From assembly GCF_040807025.1 (NCBI RefSeq), contig NC_090954.1, positions 21,704,501 through 21,768,500 on the forward strand: DNA of 64,000 nt. The letters are read 5' to 3'. The DNA is from Struthio camelus (Eukaryota > Chordata > Aves > Struthioniformes > Struthionidae). Below, piece after piece: positions 37,536 to 50,884 of this stretch (position 1 is the first letter of the stretch; each line of letters begins with the position of its first letter). Under the pieces are notes generated by a model that saw only the letters and a list, made by a program, of their open reading frames with translations, had not been told where the DNA came from and made no database searches. The translations under genes were made by a program, and so were the position numbers.

Positions 37536-38219
37536 ACCTTTCACTGTGTGGATGTCATTGCCCAACACGCTAGATAATGCCAGCTCCCAGCTTCCTCCTT
37601 CGCTCCGTCCGCCTGTCTAAACTGCTTCCCTCCGTAATCTCAGTTCATCTTTAGCTTAAACCCTCTGTCTTCACTCTGTGCTTGTAAAGGCGAAAATTGC
37701 TAGGCCTCCTTAGCATGCCTGCAATTATACAAACAAACAGCCTCAGAAACCCAACTTGTAACAGCTCCTCTCCTTCCCCTGAGGGGGTCTCCTTCCCAAT
37801 AGCATCACTTTTACTTAAAAAACACCAACTTTAAATGTTAGATCTTGCCTGGCAGCCCTCGTAAGGACTCTGCTCTTCACTGCAGAACAAAGGCAATCTA
37901 CACTCACCCCTGCTCCCCTCTGACCCTCCATGGCGGCATGGCACTGACAGAGGCTGATGTCCTCCCTAACAGTTACCCCTGTGTCGTGACAAATACGCTT
38001 CAAAAATAACAGTAGCTTGTGCTTGGCTGAAGCTCTCTGCCCAGAGAGCCTTGTTTTGGAGTCAACAAGAGACAGTGAATGCATTTGTCTGGCTCTGAGT
38101 TACAGAAAATTGGGTTTTGTTTGACCTTTCTCTATTAGGTTAAAGAGCCTTTCAGCAAACAATGTTTTCTATACAAGCTGCTGCTTACATACTGTAATTA
38201 AGGTACCCCTCGATCTTCT

Positions 38220-39560
38220 TTTTGAGAAGTAAAACAAACTAAGTTCCTTAAGGCTCAACCTACAAGGGAATTTCTTGAGCCAGCAAGTCAGTTTTGTGAC
38301 TCTCATTTTTACTTGCTCCAGTTTTTCTCCATTCCTTATCAGAAGTGATCCGTGGAACCATGAGCAGAACTCCTGGAGCTGTCTCACTAGGGCTTTCTGC
38401 AGAGTCTTATTTGTATTCCTAACTCACGTTTATTAATCTCAGGACTGCATTAGCCCTTTGGCCAGAGCATCACGCTGAGCTACTCGTCCAGTGTGACCCT
38501 TAAATCCATTTTAGAGTCAGTGCTTTCCAGGATATAAACTAGCATTCCTTATTTCTAGATGTACAGCTATGTATTTGGCTGTGTTAAAATGTACTTTGTT
38601 TAAATGGGCTCAGTTTACCAAGCAATCTGGATTGCTCCGCATGATTGCTCTATCTTCATCATGATCTCCCACTTCACCAATCTCTGTGTCAGCTGCAAAT
38701 TTTATCAGCAGTGATTTTATATTTACTTCCAGATCATTGATTACAATGTTGAATGGCAGCAGGCACAGTACTGCTGCTGAAGAGCTCCTCTAGGAGAACC
38801 TTGTTCCATGAGGATTCCCAACTAACAACTGCTATTCTTTTCTAAGCTGTCAATAAACCAGCTCTTCATCTGTCTAATAATGCCTTACTTATAATGTATA
38901 CTCTTAATTCAAAATAATAATAAAAATAGTGAATTATCAACTCAGCATCTTTATGAAACTCTAAGTTGACCAGCTGCACACTGTAATCCTACAATAACCT
39001 AAAACCAGTTCTGATGCTTCAGACCTCTGGGTATGTCTAGCACAGATCCTGTTCCTCACAGCGGCCAAGATCAGATGCCTGAGGAAAGGTTTAGGAGCAT
39101 GAGCTGCCATATAATGACACTGCCCAGTATCCTTTTCCATCAAACCGTGTTGACTGGGCTCAATTTTATTCTCATCATTTCGTTTCCTGCCTTAGCTATT
39201 AACCCTGCTGTTCCCAGGGGAAGGGAAGAACAAAGTGCAGTCACACACAGCACCCCACCTGCTATTTCAGCTGGCACCATGACATCAGTACTCTCCTGCT
39301 CCTCTAAAGTAGGAACCAGAAAGTTCCTACTTTAGACCTTTGAAGACCATTTGGTGCAAGTGATCTGACTTGATTATTTCAAATATCTCTGTTTCAAAGA
39401 GATTATTTCTAACGTCCTTGTCAGTTAGCAGTGCACTGGCAGGTACTGCGTCCTACATTGCTCTGTGTCAAACCTGATTGCTAGAACTGCTTATTGAATA
39501 CTTTTGCATATTCTACATAATTAATAATTTTGCCATCTTCATTTGGAAATGATAATGGGG
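38220..39560 (-). mobile_element. Old degenerate CR1 LINE, antisense on the plus strand
   Basis: The plus strand reads as the reverse complement of CR1 ORF2. Examples are GTCAGCTGCAAATTTTATCA at 38690 (antisense of the FADD region), ATTGATTACAATGTTGAATG at 38736, and AAACCGTGTTGACTGGG at 39141, which resemble the AACCATGTTGACTGG block of antisense CR1 copies. The order of blocks agrees with a single minus-strand insertion. Boundaries are approximate. It carries a perfect hairpin at 39303-39336. Confidence 0.65.
39303..39336. repeat. Perfect inverted repeat, 14-bp arms
   Basis: TCTAAAGTAGGAAC, loop CAGAAA, then GTTCCTACTTTAGA, inside the old antisense CR1 copy of intron 3. Confidence 0.9.
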
Positions 39561-39789
39561 GAACCTGCATGTGCCAGCCAGTACATCTGCAGAGGAAACT
39601 GAACCGCACTCTTCTGCTTTCTCTTGAGGCCACGGACACTGGCTGCTGCCTCAAGCAGCGGCTGATGTTCTGATGAAGAGATTCTTCTCCTGGTAAATCC
39701 TCACAGTTTCTGTTGTGCAGCAGCTCAGTTTTTTTCCTGAAAAAGGAATCACTTCCAGCTCCTTATGTTTAAGGAAGGCTGTTCTCTGT

Positions 39790-40010
39790 GAAGTGGTCTC
39801 ACACCTTTTTGAATCCATATCTACTTCTGGCCTCCACAACATTCTGTAGCAATGAAATCCCTACATGGGGGAATATTTTATGTGGAAAAGCATTTCCTTT
39901 TGGCTTTGCATGTGCTGCCTTGTAATTTCCTTGAACTTCCCCTACCTGCAGGGTTATCAGAAAGCACGAGTAATTGCTCCTTGCTCTATTCCCTTCCAGT
40001 GTCACAGAAC
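39790..40010 (-). mobile_element. Probable CR1 fragment, minus orientation
   Basis: CATTCTGTAGCAATGAAATC followed by GAAAAGCATTTCCTTTTGGC and TGCTGCCTTGTAATTTCCTT resembles an antisense CR1 segment common in sauropsids (AGTTCCACA... AAGTATTTCCTTTTGTTTG... CTGCCTATTAATTTCAT). It may be part of the same event as the neighbouring antisense copy, rearranged, or a separate insertion. Confidence 0.5.
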
Positions 40011-43000
40011 CTGTCAAGGGCTGCTTCCCCAAAACCTGCATTAATTCTGAAGCAGTTACAGCAGTAGAAATGTCAAAATTATTAACTACCTCGGTGCTGA
40101 TCTGAAAGCAGGATTCACAGCTAATGTGCTTATCTGGCAGCCTCCAATTGCTCCTGTGCCTCCCCACATGCCAGAAACCTCAACAGCCTTTTAGCCAGCT
40201 GCCAAAGGAGCTTGCTTCCCCAACAGCTACCACAATGCAGCAACTCACAGGGCTGAAAGTGAAAGGCAATGTCAGACCCAATGCCCAGAATATAAAAATA
40301 ACTGACAAGGGAGCCATTGTAGCACGAGTTAGTTAACTTCAGATTAATTCATGAACCCTTTCTTTTAAAATCAACCTGGAACTTTGAAACGCCCCTAGTT
40401 ACTGGAAAAAAAAAAAAAAAAGAAGAAGATAAAAAGTGCAAAACTACACGGATCCAACTTTTCCTATATGGAAGTTTTACTGCACGTGGGAATTATTTTA
40501 CTTGTTAGTGTCATGGCTGGAGAGGAACACAGCTCCTGTGCAATGCAATGCAGGCTTCAGAGCAGGCAGCTGAGGAGAATCTTATCCCCAGCGGAAATCA
40601 GAGCGAGCATCTAGGAAGGCAGGACCAGAATTGCCCAAAACTATCCAGGGTAATACTCTCGCTCTAGGAAACCAGATACAAGCTCAGCTCATGGGCATGA
40701 GTAATCAACCGTTTTACAGCTCATCTGAGCAACAGCATCTCCAGTAGTACGTGCTTCTGTTACCATTTTGGGATGAGGACAGAATCAGCACAGATAGCCT
40801 TTCCCATCGATCCCTTTGTTATTCCTTGACAGCACACTGTCCAGCAGCTGCACAGGCTTTTCAAGAAGAATCCCCCCATGAGCATCACCACTCCTCCTGC
40901 AACACTGCAGACCCACCCTCACACCCAGGGCTGTGGTGTCCACACGCGACATGACGAATTCACAATGACATGTGGTACCAGATAGAGCAGCATGATTAGG
41001 GAGGTTGTTTGAATATGAGCAGCAAAGGCATATACTGCCTTGGCTTGGTCTTACCCTCGTGGCACCTACGCTTCTCCCTCCTGTGCCCCTCTGATCCCCT
41101 ACAGATCCTATCTGTCCCAAAGATTCCTCCCTGCCCTGCCCCCAGCATCTTCATTCCCAGATTTTCTTAGGCACAAGACGAACTATCACATCCCAAAGTG
41201 AACACCAGACCAAGCCAGAGCTGCTGCAGTTTCCAGCGGTACTGAATTGCTCAGTTTAAGCGCCACACAAAGAAACTGAGGAAAGCGACGGTGCAGAGCA
41301 AGGGAACTGGTCCCTGGGGTTCCGCCTGCTCTGTGGCAAAGGAGGGAACAGGGCAATTAGGCATAACAACTACCTACCTGCAGCAGACCCATGCTCCAGC
41401 CAGCACAAATAACTCAAAGGAAGGTGTAAGGACCCTGCTGTAAGCAAAGGTCACACCCCTGTAAGCTCCCTCTTGCTTTAAAAAAATTGTTTAACCCCTC
41501 CCAAAATTTTGACATTGAAGGTGGTGTCTCCAAATGAGCACTGACAATGCTGGAAAGGACTAACAGACCTTAAAGTCTAATTTTCAAATCTATCAGTATG
41601 GTTTCCTCCAGGACTCAGGTCAGCTATTTTGCCAAGGTTGCCTCCATCATAGGTACTATGGTTGCACAAGGCACGTTAGCAGCAGAGCTGCCAGTTCTGG
41701 CTCATCTCATGTTCATGAGGTCTTGTTTGATGGCTGCACCCTGCCTGTCAGGTCCTTGCATCCATCCCTTCCAAGACTCTAAAGGGAGAGTTGTTCCCCA
41801 AAACTCTTTAGCTCTTTCATTGTCAACAAATGAAGCTACAGGAGGAATCCATATTTGCAGGAAAGACATCAAGGAATCCATGTGGATAGCACTTCTCGAA
41901 ACCAGATATTATTAGAAAAGCAACTACTCACTTTTCGGAGTGACTGCTCATGTGGGCTTCACTTCTGACAATTAGCAAGTACTGACCTTGCAGTCAGAAG
42001 AGAGGTGCTGCAAGTCCTGTTGAAATAATGATAGCAGAACAGCCGTCCTAAAATGGACATTAGATCCCAAGGCACTCTTTAATGAATAAGTCTGGGTGAA
42101 AATGTGGGCTGACTCCACACAGGTGCCCTGAAGCCTCCTGAAATTTGCATGCTGCTCAAAGAAGCTGCCAAAGCCTAGTGCCAGCCTGCCTGGTCAAATT
42201 GAATTTATCTAACTTATAGCAAAATTTAACACAATTAGAAACCCATTTAGACAGCCTCAGGATGAAGATTGCCTAACCTCTCAGCCTATCAGAACTTTAA
42301 GCCCATCAAGGATGTTCAATTTGGCGTTTCTTTGGTTGAAATGAAGGCTGGAAAGGAAAATATGGAAATGAATCTTCTGAAGGGTGACTCGTAAAATCTA
42401 AAGGGGTCATAAACTTTATGGAATAATTGAACTGACCGTGGTCTCCTGAAATGTCTATCACCTTCAAGCTGATAATAGAGCCATTTCTGTAGATAGTTGC
42501 TATAGAGTGGAAATTGCTCGGGACACAGAAAGAGGTCTCATAATCGCAGTAAAACCATATGATGATCCTGGGGAGAAAAAGGTTCCAGGAATGGGAGAAA
42601 TACTTGAATAAAGCCCTCAAGGAATCTAACAGCTGTAGAGTGGGAAAATAATGTTGGGCAAATAATGAGCTAATCTGGCTGCCAGTTGCACCCAATGGAG
42701 CTGACAGACTATTCAGCACTCCGGAGAGAGCAGGGGGTCCCAAGCAGTAGACTCAGGCCTCTTAAAGAGAGATAACCAGAAATATTTCAATAGAAAGCTT
42801 TGCGCGGAAAAAATATCTTTTTTTTTGAAATCAGATCTTTCATCAAGTCAATGCCTTGTTTCAAAATTCAGTATCTTAGCTGCTATGTAAAAATGAAAAA
42901 GCGATGTTCTTGCAAAGCTAATTTGCACTTCAAAATTCAAGACAAATACTCATTATGTAGTTTAATTAAAAATGTCAAAGTTAGAATGGTGCCTTTAGAA

Positions 43001-43016
43001 ATTCTTAGAAATACAG

Positions 43017-43080
43017 TACATACACATACATACTTATACATACATACATACATGCAAACATACAGAGAGAGAGAGAGAGA
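43017..43080. repeat. (ACAT)n and (GA)n microsatellite
   Basis: CATACATACATACATG-type tetranucleotide repeat followed directly by AGAGAGAGAGAGAGA. Intron 3. Confidence 0.85.
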
Positions 43081-46000
43081 TTGACTTGAGCCAAATTGAA
43101 AAAAAAAAAAGATTGTCAATTCTTGCTTGTTTGTTTTAAATGTAAAATCTTCCCCTGATGGGGAAAGTCAAATAAGTAAGACAAGTAATATTGTCAGGTT
43201 TGTAAAGTCCACTTGCCTGCACTGATCTGGCACCGGCATTCCTCCTAGCACAGGAACTCTGGTATGCATGAACTGAGAAGGTTCTTTGTCTCAGGGTCCA
43301 CATGCATGATGCTGAGGGATCAGATGAACCCTGGCTTGGGCCACGATTTGATAGAGAAGGCCACAGAAATCTGTGCCTCATGGCAGAACACGGGGCGTAG
43401 ATTTGCCAAGAGGTTGGTCTTCCTTCTTCTTGCTCCAAATGACGAGACCGGGGACCAGCAAACTGCTCTTCAGGTTTTAGTAGGTGAAATAACTGGGGGT
43501 GAAGAAGTGTAAGGCGAGGTCCAGGGTCTAGGGTGTCTGGGAAGTGGGGATGCAGAAGCAATGGCGATTGTAGGGTTGAGCAGTGAGAGTTTAAGGGCAG
43601 GGAGGTGCAGGAGCATCAGGGCCCTGCAGGGAATGCAGAAATGCAGGAAGATGTGGGGCACGAAGGAGACTGCAACCTGAGGAGTGTGGGCTGAAGGGTC
43701 TGATGAAGGGAAGCACTCTCCTTTGTGCGCTGTGCTCCAGGTTACAAGCTACTCCCGAATCTGCCTGACTGATGGGTCAGGGCACTGCCCAGTTCTCTGC
43801 AATAATTCCGTGGAAAGTCAAGCTGCCCTGGTCCCCAGTAGACACATGGCTGGCCTGAGCACTTATTTCAGGGCTGCCAGCCTGCTGTGGCCCAGAAGCA
43901 GGTCTCTGTCCCTTCTTGTAGAGTGCATCCTATTCTGCCATATCCCATCCACTCATCCCAGTGTGACTGATCATTACCTTTCTGTACAACATCCTGAAAA
44001 ATCCTCCTCCTCGCTCAGTACGATCTGTTCAAGAGGAATAGCCTTCCTGGTTCGGGGTATAGCTGTCCCTATGTCCTACTCAACGCCTTGAAGAACCACC
44101 ACTGTTCCTATCTACCCTTCTTACCATGGGCAGCACCAACATTCACCGAGTACATCGTGTTAAACCAGAATGAGTGCAAGAAAAATCAAGTCTCATGTCC
44201 TCCCAGAACATCTTGCCGTATGTCCCCAGGGTCTGTGGGGCTACCTCGGCAGGCAGACCCCTACCAAGAGCCCGTGATGCTCTTTCTGCATCATCTGTCC
44301 CGTATTCTAGAAAGAAGAGCTGCCCAAGAGAGATACCACAAAGCCCCAGGAACGAATCCAGGACACAAGCACTATGTGAAAGATGGAGGTATTGTTTGAC
44401 GAGGCTGGAGCCTGGCCCATTAAAAGCAATAATATTTTGAAGTAAGCCATTGAAGAGGGAAGAAATTGACCCAGTGGAAGGTACAAAGCCTGGTGCAATG
44501 TTGTCTCCAACATGACTGGTAAGAAGAGTATGGAGACTCTCACAAGAGCCTTCAAGAACAACAGTCTGTTAGCTGTGTGAACACCCCTCGTGAAATGTGT
44601 GTGCCTCATCAAGCATCAGGATCTCTCAGCATGAATCTCTAGTGGGCTACAAATTCTGTTGCCAAGATCTGCTGTCCTAAATTTAATCTCTTACCCAGTT
44701 TTCAAATCCTGGGTAAGTTGTCAAGTCCTGGGCCAGACCTTGCAGATCCTGATCCAAGCAAAATTCCCTGGGCACTAGCAGAGGTTCCTGAGTTCTGCTC
44801 TCTGGGCAAGAGACATCCTGCTAGTCTCTAATAAACGTTGATCTATTGAAATGCTTTGGAAAAGCAGCCCAAGCTCCTCTAGTCACTCCCAGTGCCTTAA
44901 ATCAATGTCACAACACCCTAAAGGTCTTGCCCAGGCTGAATATTAAATAAGGGCTCTTCAGACTTCTGAAATACTGATTTTGCTTTCTACTGGGCTTGAG
45001 TGCCTTTGATGAAGAAAACAGAGAGGTGAACTGATTAGTGTAGGAGGAACATCAGACTTCAAATTAGCAAGACATTTAGAGCAGGATTTCAGCTGTGAGT
45101 TTAGACAAGAAGTTCCCCACCACAACAGGTACAGACTGATATCTTCCAGATTCTTCCTAGCAGCAGCTTTGCAGGTGCTCAAGAGCACCAGGGATTTTGG
45201 AGTATGTGAAAACCAGACCATGCGGGAGCTAAATAGCTCCAGGGTTTCAAGTTGCTTGGGCCTTTAGAGATGTCTCAGAGGAGCTGGATCAGGGCACTCT
45301 TTTCACATTTCTTTTCTAAGGAACAGGATCAGTCCCAAGGGAGAGGTGGTAATTTGCTGTCCTTCCAAAATGACGACTCTAAAGACACCTTTGATGAATC
45401 CTGCCAAGATCAGCAACTGCCTAATCTTGCCATGTTTAGATGGTGGACCAGGAGGCAGGCATTTTGTGAAGAGGTGCTCAGCAGGATATTTTCTTCTTGC
45501 GGCAGGGGCATCTTTAGATATATTTACAGTGGATCCACAAGGAACGGATGTGACTGGCACAACTGACTGCCCAAGCAAATGTAAATTATGAGATAACAAA
45601 TATGCTTTCTCTTGCCCTTTTAGCAGGTCACTGCCACAAATCTACTCCCTACCCACTACTTCCTGTGAGCATCTGAGGGACTGTAACAGTAAATAGCTCT
45701 CACTGTGGGAAACCATCAGTGTAAAACAGCTAGGAAGATTTTTTAACAAATCCTGGAGAGTTGTTTTCTTTCTGTTCCTTTGCGTGACCTCCTCTTCCTC
45801 ATGTACTCTCTTCCACAAGGTTGAGTACAGAATCCTCAAAAGAAAAGACACTTGTACTCTTGGTGGGAATGGGGAACAGGCCCTCAGGGTGAAAAAAATC
45901 AGAAAAAACTCTCCAGAAAATCAGAGAGAACACAAGGTCAAAGGGAGATCTACTCGGGGGAGGCTGGGTGGGTCCGATTTGCAGGTGACCCTGGCTCCCA

Positions 46001-47944
46001 GGGGTAAAACTGAGACTCAGCTTCTTTCAGATTTGCCTGATGAACATCTCAGCCAGAGCCAGAGGTGATAACAAGAGCAGGATCAAGGTACCAAAGATGG
46101 CCTGTGCCCCTGCAGCTGGGCTTCTCCTCACCTTTGCAGGGAGGCCAGGCCTTGTAGCACAGAGGAAGCAGAAGGCTCTCGACTTCTCGGGATTTTTTCC
46201 TCTTTAGTGGCCAATAGCATGCACCCCATTTGAGCTCAGCTCTGCTCTGCCTCTGTGTGATGAAAGTAGAGCTGAAGTTTGGTGCAGAGGGCTGGAAAAC
46301 ACTATCTGAACAAGACATTAACTCAGCTTAGCAGAGTGTATGCTTATTGGGGCACTAAAGGAGCAGGAGACTGTGGGAAGAGTCCTTTTTGGAGTAATTT
46401 CCATCAAGCAGCTTGGCTGTGCAATTTGCAGAGCAGTATGTAGGATCATGACTTTCCCATGGAGACATGTTGTGCCTGAGGATTAATGGGCAGGTGTGTT
46501 CACATGACAAGAATGTGTGAGAACGGAGGGTGGATAGGGAGGAAGGTGCTTTGGGCTTGGCATAGGGCTGAGGTCCAGAGGCCGATTTCAAAAGAACATG
46601 AGGTTAAGGGGATTTGGTAGGATGTTGCAGGGGCTGAGAAGCATCTTAGACACCAGCACACGGTATTCTCCTCCTTGCTGCTGCCCCATGCTCTCTCTGG
46701 GCTGTCTTCCTCATCCTGAGCTGAGCCCGTTCCCAGAAACAGAGCTGCCATGTATCCCTTTGCTCCAGGCTCCTCTGTTCTCCCCCAGAGTACCCTACGC
46801 TGTCCTGCCTTACAGCACGCTGCCTTCTCATTACCCTAGCCTCCACCCCGTCCTGCCCCAGAACATCCTGGCTCTGTCCTCACCGAGGAGGTTCCAACCC
46901 TCCACCCCTTTCTGCTCCATTCCTCCTCCTCCTCCTGCTTCCCATCTCAGAGTGGCATGGGCTCCAGACACCACCCTCTGCCCTTCACCCCATCAGCAGC
47001 CTCCTTGCTATCTATCTTTCCACCCATGCGTATGGATGACAAAGGGCCTGGGGACACACCCTGGCAGAGAGCAGAGTCACAGAATCGGGTTTTGCCCCAG
47101 GATTTGGGTGACTGATTAACCAGGCTGCAGGGCTGGGCCTCGTTCCAGGCTGGTTTGCGAGCGTAGAGAACAGCACTGCAGCTGAGAGCCTGGCCGAGCG
47201 GGCAGAGCAGTGCTGGGAATATCAATCAGCATGCCTTGGACCAGGCAGCTACTCACACAGCCAGAGCTTTCATAGCACAGAGAATCCACAGCTCGGCTGC
47301 CGGAGCCAGCCCAGGGACTCAGCCCTGTGCTGCAGAGGGCTCAGCATCCCTCTGTAGAGGGGCCAGCAGACAGCCGGCCATGCTGGGGCCTGTGTGTGCT
47401 TCAAGGAGAGACTGATGGGGAGGGAAAAGAGCAAGGGAAGGGGGAAGGTCATTGTCCAAGCAGAGCAAGAGGAAAAGGGGGAGATCAGATCAGGAGGGAG
47501 GGACAGAAGAAAGTAGATACAATTCTGAAAAGAAAGAGGGAAAGCTGGGGGGAAAAAAAGGAGAAGCCCTCCAGATCCAAGCTAGAAAAGCCCATGTTCA
47601 CTACAGACCAACACCGGCTCCCAGGACAACAGGCGAGAAAGAGCTTGAAGGTTTGAGAAGCAAGGGGAGGCAGGGAGGAATGGGCCCTGTCTCAACAAGG
47701 TGGTAAGGAGGACCTGTCCAGAGCTGAAGGGCTCAAGGAGCTGCAAGCCATCCAGGCAGCCCCATGCAGGGCAGGCAGGCTGGGTAAACCTTCCAAGGGA
47801 GCAAAGGATGAGGTCCCAAGTGCTAGTGGAGACAGGGACTGTCAGGGAGGAGAGACCTGATGCTCTCCTTGACGGGACAGGGACAGCAAGTGCTTCTACG
47901 TCCTTGCAGACATTCTGCTTACAGAAGAGCCATTACCTGTCTGA

Positions 47945-48390
47945 GGCTACAGGCTGTGTACACCCCACTGTCGCCTCTCCATGCCATACAGTCTACATAC
48001 AATCCTGTCTCACCTCTTTCTCTGGTACTGGCTGTGCACACCACATACCACCTACTCCTGCAGTCCAAGCTCTGTATGCCCTTGTGCCTCCTCCCACTGT
48101 AGGACAGGCTGTACATACCCCACTGCCACCTCACAAGGCTTGTACCCATCGCTGTGCCATTTCCTCCTGGATAAGATACAGACTCCACACCCCTTACATA
48201 CACCACCTACCCCAACTTACACTCTGTACTCATGCTGCTGTCACCCCTGCCATGTAGACTGTGCACACCTCTGTATTACTGCTCTTTGGAGTACAGGCTG
48301 AGTACACCACACCATCACCTCCCCTGCAGCACAGTCTTTCCACACCCATGCTGTCTCAGGTTCCACAGGTCAGGCTGTATCTCAGGGCTT
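47945..48390. repeat. Degenerate minisatellite of about 40 bp
   Basis: Blocks of the form CAGGCTGTGTACACCCCACT followed by a pyrimidine-rich run recur roughly every 35-43 bp, with substantial divergence. They lie in intron 3, 2.4 kb past the short-isoform poly(A) site. Confidence 0.6.
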
Positions 48391-50884
48391 CTCCCCACCC
48401 TGTGGCCTAGGCTCTTTCTTCTGAGGTCCCAAACACCCTCCAGTACCATCCCAGGCACAGACACCCCAGAGCGCTCCCTTCCATAAACCCAAGGCCCTCC
48501 CAACACAGACAGCACTGCCAGGAGCCACCACGTGTTCCTGTCTTGTTCGTGGGACTTTCATCTGCTTCACCACCTCCCCAGTGGCCAACACAGTGTCTGG
48601 CCTGCTCCTCACCCCCTCTTGCACTTCCCCAGTTTCTATTAGCTCCCTGCTGGCACTCAGTCTCACTGCACATTCACAGGAGTTTTGCCGATCCCAGTTA
48701 CTCTCCTCAGCACATCTGGGGCTCAGCTCCTGCATCATCGTCTCAGGGGCCTTACAGGCATGTTCCCTCAGTTGTTCGCTGCATGCCAACGCCAAATCTG
48801 AACTAGCTGTAATTGATCTGGATATTAGAGAGTAAGACAGTGATTTGCACTGTCTGGGAACTGCTCCCAAAACAGTGTCTTTCTGAAACAGGGAAAACAG
48901 AGCAGATCCCCCATGAACCCTCAGCTTCACCTGCATTGGGTAAATGCCCAATCCATTTACCAGCTCTTTCCACATAAATGACCTCGAAAAAAATCCACTG
49001 ACCCAGGACAGTAGGACACTTTCCCAGTTATCTGGCAACACCTAAGCCTGCAATTTATGGACACTCTAAGCTAAATTCTAAAATAAGACAATTTCTTTCT
49101 GTCCATTACAGTTACAATATTCCTCTTGCCCATGCTGTAGAGAGTAATTAATATCGCACTGTGCCCCTGAGCCTGTGGGCAGATCCAAGTGCCTCTGCTC
49201 AGCTCACTGTAGCACACTGAAGTTACCACCACTCAAGTCAGCTTCTCAGATGGTGTGGGTGCTGTAATAAGTCTGAGCAGTGCTGGATTTGTGCAATGAG
49301 GAAAGGATGCTGGGTAGCCCCCCAGTACAAAAAAGTCTTAAAGCATGGAGCCTGGGAGAAGGGCAGAAGAGGAGACACTCCCCACTGCAATGTCTGAGAG
49401 GTTGTGTTCTCACTCCAGATTCATCAAAGAGGTGCTGAGGACAAGAAAGGAAGGGAAATTTCTTTCAGAAGGTTCACAAAGGGAAGCAGATAGTAATGCT
49501 GAGCCAGGCCCCCAGACTGCCCAGCCCAGCCCTGCAGCAACTAGCTATTTAGGTGGCTGCTGGTGTCTCCTTTTCTCTTTTCTAGTCAACATTCCTCCCC
49601 GCAGGCCCTGACCCAGCCTGCCTAGGAGGCCCAGACACTTCCTGAAGAGTTCACGATAAAAACTTATGCTGTTAGCAAAACAAATTAGAAAGCTGTGGGA
49701 GCCAACGCTGGCACATGGCTGAAACAACCAAAGCCAGAATCGCTGGTTTCCCCACATTATCTAATCTCTCCAAGTACCAGATGTCTTCTTCTCCAGAAGT
49801 CTGGTGCAGCCAGTTGGAGCCCTTGGAGAAGAGGTGAATCTGGTGTGACTGGAGCAGGGATGTCTGCCTCAGTTTACAACAAGAATCCTGAGGAGGAGGG
49901 GCAGCTAGGAAGGGGAGGCCTGAGATCTGCCCCACGCTGCACCTCTGGAGAGAGGGTTGCTGTAGGACAGCCTCATCCAGGCTATTCAGAGACCAGGAAA
50001 GGGGTGCTATGCTGCATCTGCTTACCAGGAATTCTCTCCAACCCCTTTGGAGATAAGAGCCTGAGGAAGCCTCATGGCAGCCGTGTCACTCCCGACCTGC
50101 CTGCAGGGAGTGGCAGAATGCCCATCCAGAAGCAGACAGTCTCATTGGAGAGCGTGGCCACCTTTTTCCGTTGCCCTCCCGCAGCCCTGCTGCCACCAGG
50201 AAACCTGCCTGGGAAGACTTCTCCTTCACTGCAAGGGTGCCCATTGCATTCCAGGGCTGCAGGGGTGGGGAAGGTGAGCATCTAGCTTCAGGTGCTTTCC
50301 CCAGCGCTGCTGATGCACTGAAACTCCACGTGCAACAGCGTCCTGATTCCAGCAATTCAGCTGGTGAGAGCTAAGCATCTTTCAGTCCTCACCAGCAAGA
50401 TCTGGGTCATGCTAGCCAGGCACAGTGAGACAGGGCTCTGTTCCTCCATGCGCTGGCCTTGGAAGACAGGAAGTTCTCCAAACGGCACAGGGATGAACCA
50501 GAAGTCACTGCAGGGGGATACTGGGGTTGAAGATAGCTGGGCTGGCTGGTCTATGGCTCGGACTGTTTCACTCCATGTCTACACATGTCCAGGTGCATGT
50601 ATATGTACATGAGTGTGTTGTGAACCGTGTCCTGGAGGAAGTTTTCTCCTCAGAGAGCCAGCCAGTAACTAGAGATGGTAGATGTCAAGGGAGAGTCAAT
50701 ATTGCAAGGCATCTGGAGTGGCCCTGCTGGGGCACAGTGGAGGGTTTGTGATGGCTGGCCCACAGGAGCATCACTTCTGGCACTCCAGGACCTGGGGGCT
50801 GTGGCAGCTTGGGACATGGAAGACACACCTGGGAAACTGCAGGCAGCAAGAGTAGCCTCAGGGGCATGATGGAAAATAAGGCAC

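Noticed and set aside
42306..42743. Minus-strand open frame of 145 codons in intron 3
   Set aside because: No recognisable domain, and no splice sites linking it to PCDH1; length is within chance for an AT-balanced intron of this size. Kept as unassigned.
48382..49041. Minus-strand open frame of 219 codons in intron 3
   Set aside because: Partly overlaps the degenerate minisatellite and shows no similarity that I recognise; it lies beyond the short-isoform poly(A) site.
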